The notes: a model not told the origin generated them from the sequence alone. A stretch of DNA of 64,000 nucleotides from Pseudomonas cavernae (GCF_003595175.1 NZ_CP032419.1:3844001-3908000), one strand, 5' to 3'. Shown: positions 37,860 through 48,276, counted from the first letter of the stretch. Numbers and translations are program-made.

Positions 37860-38327
37860 TCAAGATTGCTGGGACGCAGAGACCGGCGCATGCAGGCTCT
37901 GCGTGTTGGCGATGAAGGTGCCCTTGGCGCGCGCCACCAGGCGCTCGCCGTCCATCAGGCTGAGGCTGGCATTGCACAGCGTGCGGCCGATCTTGTGGAT
38001 GTCCACCCGCGCCGCGATCCACTGCCCGGGCCGCGCCGGACTGAGATAGTCCATGCTCAGCTCGACGGTGGCCGGCGGCAGCTCGAAGCCGGCCTGCACG
38101 CGGATGAACGCGCCAAACGCGGTATCCGCCAGAGTGGCGAGGAAGCCGCCGTGGGCGATGTTCAGCGGATTGAGATGCTCGCCCAGGATGCGCGCGGCAA
38201 TCTCGCCGGTGGCGTGGTTGATGTACATCCCGCAGCAGTTCTGCACGAAACCGGCTCGGCCGTCCGCGCGGAGCATCGGCACGAAGCCCGCCGGGACGGC
38301 AGGGCTGGAAAGATCCATGGCGCTCAT
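37860..38327 (-). CDS. Hotdog-fold PaaI-type thioesterase
   Basis: 155 residues. NIAHGGFLATLADTAFG near residue 57 is the conserved HGG turn plus acidic helix residue of PaaI-type thioesterases; the DYLSPARPGQW and GRTLCNASLSL strands also fit. It may release CoA from dead-end acyl-CoA intermediates of the pathway. It lies 18 bp upstream of the DUF35 gene and 30 bp after the acyl-CoA dehydrogenase. Confidence 0.83.
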   Translation of the reverse strand: MSAMDLSSPAVPAGFVPMLRADGRAGFVQNCCGMYINHATGEIAARILGEHLNPLNIAHGGFLATLADTAFGAFIRVQAGFELPPATVELSMDYLSPARPGQWIAARVDIHKIGRTLCNASLSLMDGERLVARAKGTFIANTQSLHAPVSASQQS

Positions 38328-38357
38328 ATCGGGTACTCCTTGAGCCTAGGTGCCGGC

Positions 38358-39581
38358 CTACAGGCCGAGCACCTGCTTGGCGATGATGTTGCGCTGGATT
38401 TCGCTGGTGCCGCCGTAGATCGAGGTCTTGCGGTAGTTGAAATAGCGCGGCAGCACCGAGCCGGCGTAGGACGGCCCGGGGCGCGGCGCCTCGGCACGGC
38501 CGTAGACCTCCGCCCAGCTGTCGCGGATGAACGGCCAGCCCTGCGGACCCACCGCCTCGACCGCCAGCTCGGTGATCGCCTGCAGCGTCTCGGTACCGGC
38601 CAGCTTGATCATGCTCGACGCCGCACCGATCGACGAGCCGGAGCTGACCCCGGAGAACACCCGCAGCTCGGCGGCGTCCACCGCGGCGATCTGGATTTCC
38701 AGTTCCAGCAGCTTGCGGCGGAAGTCCGGGTCGTCAAGCAGACAGCCGCCATCGTCGGCGGGCTGCTCGGCGGCCATCTTGCGCACCTTGGCCAACTGCT
38801 GGCGCAGAGTCGGGCCGTAGGCGCCACCACGCTCGAACTCCAGCAGGTACTTGGCGCAGGTCCAGCCCTGGCCCTCCTCGCCGATCAGGTTCTCGACCGG
38901 GACGCGCACGTCCTCGAAGAACACCTGGTTGACCTCCTGCTCGCCGGGCATCGGCCCGTCCAGCAGCGGGATCGAATCGACCTTGATGCCGGGCGTGGTC
39001 ATGTCCAGCAGCAGGAAGGAGATGCCGGCCTGCTTGCTGGCGTCGCGGCTGGTGCGCACCAGGCAGAACATCCAGTCGGCCCATTGCGCCTGGGTGGTCC
39101 AGATCTTCGAGCCGTTGAGCACGTAGTGGTCGCCGTCACGCACCGCCTTCATCTGCAGCGACGACAGGTCGGAACCCGAGCCGGGTTCCGAGTAGCCCTG
39201 GCACCAGAAGATCTCCGAAGCCAGGGTGGCCGGCAGGAAACGCGCCTTCTGCGCCTCGGTGCCGAAGCGCATGATCACCGGGGCGACCATCTTCAGGCCC
39301 ATGGGCGAGACCTTCGGGCAGCCGGCGGCGGCGATCTCGGCCTGGAACAGGAAACGCTGGGTCGGCGTCCAGCCCGGCCCGCCATGCTCGGCCGGCCAGT
39401 CCGGCGCGGCCCAGCCACGCGCGTGCAGCAGCTTCTGCCAGCGGCGCTGACCTTCCTTGTCCAGGTAGCCGTTCTTCGACTGGGCGACCATCTCGCGCAA
39501 CTGCTCGTCGAACGACTCGGCGATCCAGGTGCGGACTTCCTCGCGGAAGGCCTGCTCGGCGGCGGAATACTCAAGATTCAT
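38358..39581 (-). CDS. Acyl-CoA dehydrogenase (FadE-type subunit with full FAD site)
   Basis: 407 residues from the ATG at 39581, chosen for its GGGGAGG site; this start overlaps the stop of the upstream dehydrogenase gene by 11 bp. Motifs: GYSEPGSGSDLSSLQ near residue 143, WTTQAQWADW, and the C-terminal IYGGTSEIQRNIIAKQVLGL. The overlap with a second, shorter dehydrogenase suggests a heteromeric alpha2beta2 enzyme like FadE28-FadE29 or Scd1AB of steroid side-chain oxidation. Confidence 0.87.
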   Translation of the reverse strand: MNLEYSAAEQAFREEVRTWIAESFDEQLREMVAQSKNGYLDKEGQRRWQKLLHARGWAAPDWPAEHGGPGWTPTQRFLFQAEIAAAGCPKVSPMGLKMVAPVIMRFGTEAQKARFLPATLASEIFWCQGYSEPGSGSDLSSLQMKAVRDGDHYVLNGSKIWTTQAQWADWMFCLVRTSRDASKQAGISFLLLDMTTPGIKVDSIPLLDGPMPGEQEVNQVFFEDVRVPVENLIGEEGQGWTCAKYLLEFERGGAYGPTLRQQLAKVRKMAAEQPADDGGCLLDDPDFRRKLLELEIQIAAVDAAELRVFSGVSSGSSIGAASSMIKLAGTETLQAITELAVEAVGPQGWPFIRDSWAEVYGRAEAPRPGPSYAGSVLPRYFNYRKTSIYGGTSEIQRNIIAKQVLGL

Positions 39582-40722
39582 GGACAGCCTCCCCGGCCAG
39601 CACGCCATAACGGCGCAGGTGATGATCGACCGAGCCGAACTGCTGTTCGATCACGGTGGCACGCTTGAAGTAATGACCGACCGCCAGTTCCTCGGTGATC
39701 CCCATGCCGCCGTGGATCTGCACGGCGCCCTGGCCGACGGCCCTGAGCGCCTGGCCGACGCGCACCTTGGCGGCGCTGGCGGCCATCGCCCGCTCGCGCG
39801 CGGAGCCGTCCAGCTGCATGGTCGCCAGGTAGGTCAGCGCCGAGGCCTGCTGGATATGGATGTGCATGTCGACCATGCGGTGCTGCAGGGCCTGGAACGT
39901 GCCGATCGCCACGCCGAACTGCTTGCGCTCCCGGGCGTAGGAAACGGTGTCATCGAGCATTTTCTGCATGATGCCGACCGCCTCGGCGCATAGCGCCACC
40001 ACGGCCTCGTCGAACACCGCCTCGAGCAGCACCAGGCCCTGATCCTGCTCGCCGATCAGGGCGGTTGCGGGCACCCGCACAGCGTCGAACCAGATCTCCG
40101 AAGCACGTCCGCCATCGACGGTCGGGTAGTCCTGGCTGCGAATGCCGGCACTGGCCTTGTCCACCAGCAGCAGGCTGATGCCGTCACGCTCCAGGCGCTG
40201 GCCGGCGCTGCGCGCACTGACCAGCAGATGGGTGGCACTCGGCGCGCCGAGCACCACGGTCTTGTGACCGTTGAGCACGAAGGCATCGCCATCGCGGTGC
40301 GCCGTCAGTTGCACGTCATGCAGGCAATGACGGCTCTGCACCTCACCCTGCGCCCAGGCAATGCGCACCTCGCCGGCCATGATCTGCGGAATGACCGCCT
40401 CGGCCAGCGCGCCGCCGGCCCGCTTGAGCAGGCCACCACCGAGCACCACGGTAGCCAGGTAAGGCTCGAGCGCCAGGGCGCGGCCGAAGGCTTCCATGAC
40501 GATGAGGTTTTCCACCGCGCCACCGCCCAGCCCTCCCAGGGCCTCGGGGAACGCAGCGGAGAGGATGCCCAGCTCGCTGGCCATGGCCTGCCAGCACGCC
40601 GGGCGCCAGCCTTCGGCCGAACTCACCGCCTTCATACGCTGTTCGAAATCGTATTGCTCGTCCAGATAGCGCGCGAGCATGTCGCGCAGCATCTGTTGTT
40701 CGTCACTGAATTGGAAATCCAC
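39571..40722 (-). CDS. Acyl-CoA dehydrogenase, probable partner subunit
   Basis: 383 residues. N-terminal helical bundle DEQQMLRDMLARYLDEQYDF, a weakly conserved middle domain, and a C-terminal QIHGGMGITEELAVGHYFKRA segment. The divergent flavin-contact regions and the overlap with the gene at 38358 fit the second subunit of a heterotetrameric dehydrogenase. It would desaturate an acyl-CoA near a ring or branched position. Confidence 0.85.
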   Translation of the reverse strand: MDFQFSDEQQMLRDMLARYLDEQYDFEQRMKAVSSAEGWRPACWQAMASELGILSAAFPEALGGLGGGAVENLIVMEAFGRALALEPYLATVVLGGGLLKRAGGALAEAVIPQIMAGEVRIAWAQGEVQSRHCLHDVQLTAHRDGDAFVLNGHKTVVLGAPSATHLLVSARSAGQRLERDGISLLLVDKASAGIRSQDYPTVDGGRASEIWFDAVRVPATALIGEQDQGLVLLEAVFDEAVVALCAEAVGIMQKMLDDTVSYARERKQFGVAIGTFQALQHRMVDMHIHIQQASALTYLATMQLDGSARERAMAASAAKVRVGQALRAVGQGAVQIHGGMGITEELAVGHYFKRATVIEQQFGSVDHHLRRYGVLAGEAVHES

Positions 40723-40782
40723 GCTCGCTCTCCGCGTTGGGGCCCGGCGGCCCCGCCTGAGCGGCGGAGCCGGGATGCTGGA

Positions 40783-41811
<1,029 letters not shown>

Positions 41812-42897
41812 TTACTGGTCGAAGACGATCACCGAGCGCGCCAGTTCGCCGCGGCGCAGTTCGTCGAAGGCCTCGTTGATCTGCTCAAGCTTGATGCGCT
41901 GGGAGATCATCTCGTCGAGCTTCAGGCGGCCCTGCATGTAGAAGTCGGTGAGGCGCGGCAGGTCCACCGGGAAGCGGTTGGAGCCCATGAAGGAACCCTG
42001 GATCTTGCGCTCGCCGAGCAGGTCAAAACCGTGCAATTCGACCTTCACGCCCGGCTTGATCATGCCGATCACTGTGGCCGTGCCGCCGCGCGCCAGCATG
42101 GCGAACGCCTGCTCGAAGGTCTGTTTGAGGCCGATGCACTCGAAGGAGTGGTGCACACCGCCACGGGTCAGCTCCAGCACCTGCTTGACCGCATCGCCGC
42201 TTTTGGCGCTGATCACGTCGGTAGCGCCGAACTGCTTGGCCAGCTCCAGCTTGGAGTCGAGCATGTCGATGGCGATGATCCGCCCGGCACCGGCCAGCGC
42301 CGCGCCGTTGATGGTGGCCAGGCCGATGCCGCCGCAACCGATCACCGCCACGGTCTCGCCCGGGCGCACCTTGGCGGTGTTGAACACCGCGCCGGTGCCG
42401 GTGGTCACCGCGCAGCCGAGCAGCGCCGCGCGGTCCAGCGGCATGTCGCGGCGGATGGCAACCAGCGCGTTCTCGTGCACCAGCATCTGCTCGGCATAGG
42501 CCGACAGGTTGAGGAACTGCGGGATCGGCTTCTGCACGTAGCTCAGGCGCGGCTCCTCGTCCTTGCCGCGCTTGGTGTCCGGCGACACGCACAGCGACAG
42601 GTGGCCGGTGACGCAATGCTCGCAATGCCCGCAGTAAGCGGACAGGCAGGTGACCACGTGATCGCCCGGCTTGACCGTGCGCACTTCCGATCCGACTGCC
42701 TCGACGATGCCGGCGGCTTCGTGGCCGAGCACCACCGGCGTCGGATGTGGGTAGGCTCCATCGACAAAATGCAGGTCGGAATGGCAGACGCCGACCGCCG
42801 CGGTGCGCACCAGCACCTCGCGCGGACCTGGCTTGCTGATGGCGACGTCTTCGATGGTCAGCGGCGCGCCGACCTGATGAAACACAGCTGCTTTCAT
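41812..42897 (-). CDS. Zinc-dependent alcohol dehydrogenase (MDR family)
   Basis: 361 residues. Catalytic zinc ligands are in GVCHSDLH near residue 37 and GHEAAG near 59. The structural-zinc lobe CGHCEHCVTGHLSLC at about 89-103 has all four Cys. The cofactor-binding turn is VIGCGGIGLATINGAALAGA near residue 185, and an acidic residue (AIDM) points to NAD(H). It most resembles class III/NDMA-type dehydrogenases. It probably oxidises an alcohol to the aldehyde used by the adjacent ALDH. Confidence 0.9.
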   Translation of the reverse strand: MKAAVFHQVGAPLTIEDVAISKPGPREVLVRTAAVGVCHSDLHFVDGAYPHPTPVVLGHEAAGIVEAVGSEVRTVKPGDHVVTCLSAYCGHCEHCVTGHLSLCVSPDTKRGKDEEPRLSYVQKPIPQFLNLSAYAEQMLVHENALVAIRRDMPLDRAALLGCAVTTGTGAVFNTAKVRPGETVAVIGCGGIGLATINGAALAGAGRIIAIDMLDSKLELAKQFGATDVISAKSGDAVKQVLELTRGGVHHSFECIGLKQTFEQAFAMLARGGTATVIGMIKPGVKVELHGFDLLGERKIQGSFMGSNRFPVDLPRLTDFYMQGRLKLDEMISQRIKLEQINEAFDELRRGELARSVIVFDQ

Positions 42898-42950
42898 GAC
42901 AAACCTCTCGAACTGGAAGGGCGGCGGGCGTGGCCCGCCGCGGAAGCGAC

Positions 42951-44363
42951 TCAGCGCTTGATCAGCGAGCCGACGATCTGCCGAACCTGCTCGACATAGG
43001 GCGGGCGCATCAGGTCCGGGCCTTCGGCCGGACGGAACACCGCCCGGGCATGGCTGAAGGCGCGGAAGCCATCGTGGCCGTGATAAGCCCCCATGCCGCT
43101 GGGGCCGACGCCGCCGAACGGCAGACTCTCGACGCCGACATGCTTGATCACATCGTTGAGGGTCACCCCGCCCGAGGTGGTGCGGCTGAGCACGTAGGCT
43201 TCCTCATCGGCGTCGCTGCCGAAGTAGTAAAGGCCCAGCGGGCGCGGGTGCGCATTGATGTAGGACACCACTTCGGTGATGGTCTGGTACGGCTTGATCG
43301 GCAGCAGCGGGCCGAAGATCTCGTCCTGCATCACCTTGAGCTGGTCGCCGGGGTTGTTCAGCAGGGTCGGGGCGATCTTGTGGTGCGCCTGGTCGGCGAA
43401 GTCCTCGCCGGCCGGGTTCAGCTCGATCAGCTCGACACCGGCCTCACGCGCTTCGGCCAGGTAGCCCTGCAGACGCGCGAAGTGACGGGCGTTGATCACC
43501 GAGGTGTAGTCCGGGTTGTCCTTCAGGCTCGGGAAGAAGCCGGCCAGCACTGCCTTGGCGGTGGCGACGAACTCGGCGACCTTTTCTTCCGGCACGAACA
43601 CGTAGTCCGGCGCCAGGCAGATCTGCCCAGCGTTGTGCATCTTGCCGGTGATGACCTTGGTCACCGCCGTCTTGAAATCGGCGCTGCGCGAGATGATGGT
43701 CGGCGACTTGCCGCCCAGCTCCAAGGTCACCGGCACCAGGTTCTCGGCGGCGGCGCGCATCACGTGCCGGCCGATGCTGGTGGCGCCGGTGAACAGCAGG
43801 TGATCGAAAGGCTGGCTGGCGAACGCCTGACCGACTTCCGGGCCGCCGGTGATCACCGCGACCTCTTCCTCGGCGAACACCGAACGGATCATCCGCGCCA
43901 TCAGCTCGGAGGTCTGCGGGGTGAACTCGGAGGGCTTGATCATCACCCGGTTGCCAGCCGCCAGGGCGCCGGCCAGGCCGCCGAAGGCCAGGTTGACCGG
44001 GAAGTTCCACGGGCTGACGATGCCGATCACGCCGAGCGGCTGGTACTGCACCCAGGCTTCGCCACGGTCGGTATGGCGCGACTCGGGTTTCATCCACTCG
44101 GCCAGCTGTGCCTTGGTCTGCTTGAGGGTCATCAGCGGCGACAGCACTTCGGTGACCCGGGTGAAGTCCTTGCTGCGATGGCCGAAGTCGGCGGCGACCG
44201 CGTCGATGATTTCCTGTTCGTGATCGACCAGCAAGCCAATCGCGCGGTCGATCAGTTCGATGCGCTGCGCAGCCGAAGAAGGGCCGGCCTCAAGGAAGGC
44301 ACTGCGCTGCTTGTCGAGGATCGCACGGATGTCCGTGCCGTTCGGGTTGTTATTCGCGCTCAT
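42951..44363 (-). CDS. Aldehyde dehydrogenase (coniferyl ALDH type)
   Basis: 470 residues. LELGGKSPTII carries the catalytic Glu and MHNAGQICLAPDYVF the catalytic Cys; EEIFGPLLPI and the C-terminal GGVGPSGMGAYHG motif follow. It is a paralogue of the ALDH at 6542-7978. In cholate-degrading Pseudomonas an ALDH (Sad) oxidises the aldehyde freed by the thiolase-like aldolase, and this gene, sharing an operon with such an aldolase, may have the same role. It also pairs logically with the neighbouring Zn-ADH. Confidence 0.88.
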   Translation of the reverse strand: MSANNNPNGTDIRAILDKQRSAFLEAGPSSAAQRIELIDRAIGLLVDHEQEIIDAVAADFGHRSKDFTRVTEVLSPLMTLKQTKAQLAEWMKPESRHTDRGEAWVQYQPLGVIGIVSPWNFPVNLAFGGLAGALAAGNRVMIKPSEFTPQTSELMARMIRSVFAEEEVAVITGGPEVGQAFASQPFDHLLFTGATSIGRHVMRAAAENLVPVTLELGGKSPTIISRSADFKTAVTKVITGKMHNAGQICLAPDYVFVPEEKVAEFVATAKAVLAGFFPSLKDNPDYTSVINARHFARLQGYLAEAREAGVELIELNPAGEDFADQAHHKIAPTLLNNPGDQLKVMQDEIFGPLLPIKPYQTITEVVSYINAHPRPLGLYYFGSDADEEAYVLSRTTSGGVTLNDVIKHVGVESLPFGGVGPSGMGAYHGHDGFRAFSHARAVFRPAEGPDLMRPPYVEQVRQIVGSLIKR

Positions 44364-44399
44364 TGCAAACCTCCAGTCAGATGATGGATAGATCGTCGC

Positions 44400-45200
44400 T
44401 CAGACGTCCTTGCGCTTGGGCCACTGGTACAGCGGCGGCTCCTTGCGGGCGAAGCGCGCGGCAGCGTCCTTGAGGTAATTCGAGGCCATGCACACCGCCT
44501 GGTTGCTGGCTTCGGCATCGAGCATGCCGACCAGGTCGCTTTCCAGCGAGGCACCGAGCAGGCGTTTGGTCATGCTGAAGCCGGTCGGTGACAGGTTGGC
44601 CATGGCGCGGGCCAGCTCCTCGGCGCGGGCGCGGAAGGTTTCCGCCGGATGCACCTCGAGGGCGATGCCCAGTTGCAGGGCTTCCTGCGCCGGGACCTCG
44701 CGGGCGGAGAAGATGATTTCCTTGGCCTTCTGCAGACCGACCACGCGCGGCAGCGTGTAGGAAGCGCCCAGATCCGGGCCGAGGCCGAGACGGGCGAAGG
44801 CCATGCAGAAGCGCGCGCGCTCGGAAGCGATCAGGAAGTCGGCGGCCAGGGCCAGGCTGAAGCCGGCACCGAAGGCCACGCCATCGACCGCGGCGATCAG
44901 CGGCTTGTCGAAGTCGGCCATGGCCAGCAACAGGCGGTTGTTTTCCTCCATGCGCCGGCGCACCACAGCGGCCTCGACCTGCTCGCCCTGCATGTTGCCG
45001 ACGTCGCCGCCGGAGCAGAAATCGCTGCCGGCGCCGGTCAGCAGCACCGCCTTGACCTCGGGGTTGCGGCGCAGGCCGTTCAGCGCATCGAGCAGCTCGG
45101 CGAACATCTGCGGAGTCAGCGCGTTCTTGCGCTCGGGGCGGGCCATGACCAGGATGGCCAGGCCGTTGTCGATGGAGAGTTCGATGGTCGACGGGTTCAT
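44400..45200 (-). CDS. Enoyl-CoA hydratase/isomerase family protein
   Basis: 266 residues from the ATG at 45200. Crotonase motifs: ARPERKNALTPQM near residue 23, the oxyanion-hole SDFCSGGDVGNM near 65, and AAVDGVAFGAGFSLALAADF near 105. One catalytic Glu position appears replaced (GLGPDLGASYTLPRVVG), as seen in isomerases or other crotonase functions. It is preceded in the operon by a 101-bp gap containing a strong hairpin. Confidence 0.85.
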   Translation of the reverse strand: MNPSTIELSIDNGLAILVMARPERKNALTPQMFAELLDALNGLRRNPEVKAVLLTGAGSDFCSGGDVGNMQGEQVEAAVVRRRMEENNRLLLAMADFDKPLIAAVDGVAFGAGFSLALAADFLIASERARFCMAFARLGLGPDLGASYTLPRVVGLQKAKEIIFSAREVPAQEALQLGIALEVHPAETFRARAEELARAMANLSPTGFSMTKRLLGASLESDLVGMLDAEASNQAVCMASNYLKDAAARFARKEPPLYQWPKRKDV

Positions 45201-45226
45201 TGCAGTCCTCGTCCCGGCATTCGGGG

Positions 45227-45249
45227 CGTCCGCCGTTGATCGGCGGACG
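45227..45249. promoter_or_regulatory. Intra-operon stem-loop
   Basis: Perfect 9-bp stem CGTCCGCCG/CGGCGGACG with a TTGAT loop between the acyl-CoA dehydrogenase and hydratase genes. There is no T-tract, so it is more likely an mRNA-stability or processing element than a terminator. Confidence 0.45.
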
Positions 45250-45301
45250 GATAATCGGGGTCGCCGGCGGCCCGTCTGGGGCCGACCGGCGAGCGGCGCG
45301 C

Positions 45302-46450
45302 TTACAGGGTACGCGCGATGATTTCCTTCATGATCTCGTTGGAGCCACCGAAGATCTTGCTGACCCGCGAGTTCACGAACTGGCGGGCGATCGGGTACTC
45401 GACCATGTAGCCGTAGCCGCCGTGCAGTTGCAGGCACTCGTCGATGATCTCGCAGTTACGCTGGGTGGACCACCATTTGGCCATCGCCGCGGTTTCCGGG
45501 TCCAGCTCGTTGTTCAGGACCTTGACCATACAGTCGTCGATGAAGGTACGCGCGATGATGTAGGTGGTCTGCATCTCCGCCAGCTTGAAGCGGGTGTTCT
45601 GCAGGTCCAGCAGCGACTGGCCGAACACTTTGCGCGAACGGGTGTACTCGATGGTGTCGGCGAGCGCGCGCTCCATGCTGCCCAGCGCGCCGAGGGCGAT
45701 GATCATGCGCTCCTGCGGCAGTTGCTGCATGAGCTGGATGAAACCCTTGCCCTCTTCCGGGCCGAGCAGGTTGGCTTGCGGCACGCGCACGTCGTCGAAG
45801 AACAGCTCGGCGGTGTCCTGGGCCTTCTGGCCGATCTTCTCGAGGATGCGGCCACGGCGGAAGCCCGCCAGGTCCTTGGTCTCGACCACGACGATCGAGG
45901 TGCCCTTGGCGCCCTTCTCCGGATCGGTCTTGACCACCACCAGGATCAGGTCGGCATGGTAGCCGTTGGTGATGAAGGTCTTCGAGCCGTTGATGACATA
46001 GTCACTGCCGTCCTTGACGGCACGGGCCTTGATGCTCTTCAGGTCGGAACCGGCGCCCGGCTCGGACATGGCGATGGCGCCGACCATCTCGCCGCTGGCC
46101 ATCTTCGGCAGCCACTTGAGCTTCTGCTCCTCGCTGGCGTAGCGCAGGATGTAGTGGGCGACGATGCCGCTGTGCACGTTGGTGCCCAGGCTGGCGGTCA
46201 CTTGGCGGCTCTGTTCCAGGGTCAGGATGGCGTCGTGGGCGAAGCTGCCGCCCATGCCACCGTACTCCTCAGGAATACTCAGCAGCAGCATGCCGCACTG
46301 CCCGGCGCGCAGCCAGGTTTCGCGGTCGACGTGCTGTTGCTTGGCCCAACGCTCTTCGTGGGGCACTTGCTCTTCGGCGACGAAACGACGCACGGATTCT
46401 TGGAAGATCGCCAAGTCTTCAGTGATCCACGGGGATTTGTAGGCACTCAT
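45302..46450 (-). CDS. Acyl-CoA dehydrogenase (FadE-type)
   Basis: 382 residues with a complete set of motifs: AIAMSEPGAGSDLKSI near residue 126, FITNGYHADL, the FGQSLLDLQNTRFKLAEM segment, and CLQLHGGYGYMVEYPIARQF at the C-terminus. It acts on a straight or branched acyl-CoA, passing electrons to ETF. It lies between two perfect intergenic hairpins (45227-45249 and 46499-46527), so its mRNA segment may have separate stability. Confidence 0.9.
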   Translation of the reverse strand: MSAYKSPWITEDLAIFQESVRRFVAEEQVPHEERWAKQQHVDRETWLRAGQCGMLLLSIPEEYGGMGGSFAHDAILTLEQSRQVTASLGTNVHSGIVAHYILRYASEEQKLKWLPKMASGEMVGAIAMSEPGAGSDLKSIKARAVKDGSDYVINGSKTFITNGYHADLILVVVKTDPEKGAKGTSIVVVETKDLAGFRRGRILEKIGQKAQDTAELFFDDVRVPQANLLGPEEGKGFIQLMQQLPQERMIIALGALGSMERALADTIEYTRSRKVFGQSLLDLQNTRFKLAEMQTTYIIARTFIDDCMVKVLNNELDPETAAMAKWWSTQRNCEIIDECLQLHGGYGYMVEYPIARQFVNSRVSKIFGGSNEIMKEIIARTL

Positions 46451-46498
46451 GGGTATTCCTCAGGGGTACGCAGGCATCAGGTAAAAAGTTCGGTAGTC

Positions 46499-46527
46499 CG
46501 TGCGGCGCCGACTTGGCGCCGCACGGT
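46499..46527. promoter_or_regulatory. Intra-operon stem-loop
   Basis: A 12-bp perfect stem CCGTGCGGCGCC/GGCGCCGCACGG with a 5-base loop, in the 97-bp gap between the SDR and acyl-CoA dehydrogenase genes. On the minus strand a short T-run (CTTTTT) follows only after 13 bases, so full termination is unlikely. Confidence 0.45.
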
Positions 46528-46547
46528 AATGCATCAACAGCCGTGGC

Positions 46548-47384
46548 TTAGAAGTTGCCGCCAGGGCCGCCACCGCAGTAGATGGTCTGACCGGAGCAGT
46601 AGTTGGACTCAGGCAGACAGAACAGCACCACGGCACCGGCGGCTTCTACCGCCGTACCCGGACGACCCAGCGGGATGGTGACGCTGGCGGCGTCGAGGCG
46701 AGCCTTTTGCACGCCGACCTTGATCTCGCGGCCTTCGATGTTGACGGTCTTGCTGTCTTCACCGGCCAGCGCCTGGGTCAGGCGGGTATCGATGATGCCG
46801 AAAGCGACGGCGTTGACGTTGACCTTGTAGCGGCCCCACTCCTTGGCCAGGGCCTTGGTCATGCCGAGGATGCCGGCCTTGGCCGAGGAGTAGTTGGCCT
46901 GACCGGCGTTACCGCCAGCAGCGCCGGAAGAAATGTTGACCACCTTGCGCAGCACTTCGCGGCCTTCGGCGGCGTCTTGCTTGGCCAGCGCGCTGAGGAT
47001 CGGCTGAGCGGCGCGCAGGATGCGGAACGGCGCGGTCAGGTGGCAGCCGATGATCGCGTCCCACTGCTCGTCGGACATCTTCTGGATCACGTTGTCCCAG
47101 GTGAAGCCGGCGTTGTTGACGATGATGTCGACGCTACCGAAGCTGTCCATCGCGGTCTTCAGCAGGCGATCGGCAAAGTCAGCGGCAGTTACGCTGCCGA
47201 CACAGGCCACGGCTTCGCCACCGGCCGCACGGATGTCGGCGACGGTCTGCTCGGCCGGCTCCTGGTCGAGGTCGTTGATGACGATCTTGGCGCCCAGCGC
47301 AGCCAGCTGCAGGGCGACTTCACGGCCGATGCCACGGCCGGAGCCGGTAATCAGGGCGACTTTGCCTTCGAGTTTCTTGGTCAT
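46548..47384 (-). CDS. SDR dehydrogenase, probable 3-hydroxyacyl-CoA dehydrogenase
   Basis: 278 residues: cofactor motif TGSGRGIGREVALQ near residue 14, Asp for NAD in INDLDQEP near 38, NNAGFTWDNVIQKM near 91, catalytic Ser in NISSGAAGG and YSSAKAG. The insertion after NVNAVAFGIIDTRLTQALAG is as in 17-beta-HSD4/FabG-like hydroxyacyl-CoA dehydrogenases of sterol side-chain oxidation. It sits directly downstream of the MaoC pair, matching hydration followed by oxidation. Confidence 0.83.
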   Translation of the reverse strand: MTKKLEGKVALITGSGRGIGREVALQLAALGAKIVINDLDQEPAEQTVADIRAAGGEAVACVGSVTAADFADRLLKTAMDSFGSVDIIVNNAGFTWDNVIQKMSDEQWDAIIGCHLTAPFRILRAAQPILSALAKQDAAEGREVLRKVVNISSGAAGGNAGQANYSSAKAGILGMTKALAKEWGRYKVNVNAVAFGIIDTRLTQALAGEDSKTVNIEGREIKVGVQKARLDAASVTIPLGRPGTAVEAAGAVVLFCLPESNYCSGQTIYCGGGPGGNF

Positions 47385-47402
47385 AGGGGTTCTCCTCTAG
47401 AT

Positions 47403-47807
47403 TCAGTTCAGTGCGACGAGGGCTTCGCCGCTGAGTTTGATTTCGCCCGCCTGGTTGCGGGTGGTGATTTCCAGGCGCACGGTGCCGTTCGCCTCGTCCT
47501 TCTCGACGACCTTGCCGGAGCAGGTGATCTGATCGCCGAGCTGGGTGATGGCGACGAAGCGCACCGAGTAACTGCGCAGGTTTTCCTGCGGCACCCAGTT
47601 GGTGAGCAGGCGCGCGAGGTAACCCATCGACAGCATGCCGTGGGCGAACACGTCGGGCATGCCGGCCTTCTTGGCGAAGTCGATGTCGACGTGGATCGGG
47701 TTGTGGTCGCCCGAGGCGCCGCAGTACAGCGCCAGGGTGGTGCGATTGATCGGTTCGGTGGTGAACGACGGCAGCTCGTAGCCGATTTCGATGTTTGCAA
47801 GATTCAC
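47403..47807 (-). CDS. MaoC-like enoyl-CoA hydratase subunit
   Basis: 134 residues using a GTG start at 47807, preceded by GAGGAG; an upstream ATG start lacks support. The hydratase-2 motif is SGDHNPIHVDIDFAKKAGMPDVFAHGM (catalytic Asp and His) near residue 33. Paired with the adjacent FAS1-like hotdog protein it fits the heteromeric hydratases of the HadAB/ChsH1-ChsH2 type. Confidence 0.87.
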   Translation of the reverse strand: MNLANIEIGYELPSFTTEPINRTTLALYCGASGDHNPIHVDIDFAKKAGMPDVFAHGMLSMGYLARLLTNWVPQENLRSYSVRFVAITQLGDQITCSGKVVEKDEANGTVRLEITTRNQAGEIKLSGEALVALN

Positions 47808-47817
47808 AGTCGGCTCC

Positions 47818-48258
47818 TCAATTACGTACGACGAGACTGTTGCGCAGCTCCGCCACCAGATCGCCTTCGGCATTGGTCACGCGGGTCTCGCGAACCACGA
47901 ACTCGAGGGCGCCGCCCTTCTTATCGTAGATGTCGACGATCTTCGTCTCGAAGCTCAGGCGATCGCCGGCATAGGCCAGCTTGTGGTAGGTGAAGGCCTG
48001 TTCGGCGTGCAGGATCTTGCCGAGGTCGATGTTCAGGCGCTTGAGCACCGAACCCGAACCGCCGGCTTCCATATCCAGACAGAACAGGAAGGTCGGCGGC
48101 ACCGGCAGGCTCTTGTAGCCGGCGGCGCGGGCCGCCTCTACGTCGCTGTAACGCGGATCCTGCTGGCCGGTGGCCTTGGCGAAGAAGCGCAGACGGCCGG
48201 CTTCGACGTCCTGGGTGTGGCTGGAAACCACCGCACCAATATGGCTCTTATCGATCAT
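47818..48258 (-). CDS. MaoC N-terminal (FAS1-like dehydratase) domain protein
   Basis: 146 residues of the FAS1-like MaoC dehydratase family: RLRFFAKATGQQDPRY near residue 23, LPVPPTFLFCLDM near 51, and HAEQAFTYHKLAYAGDRLSFE. It usually forms the non-catalytic or acyl-binding half of a heterodimeric hydratase with a MaoC subunit, here encoded 10 bp downstream. Confidence 0.84.
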   Translation of the reverse strand: MIDKSHIGAVVSSHTQDVEAGRLRFFAKATGQQDPRYSDVEAARAAGYKSLPVPPTFLFCLDMEAGGSGSVLKRLNIDLGKILHAEQAFTYHKLAYAGDRLSFETKIVDIYDKKGGALEFVVRETRVTNAEGDLVAELRNSLVVRN

Positions 48259-48276
48259 TCGATTTCTCCCGTGGGA

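Noticed and set aside
37443..39668. Plus-strand ORF of 741 codons
   Set aside because: It crosses several minus-strand genes with clear families; its own sequence shows no domain.
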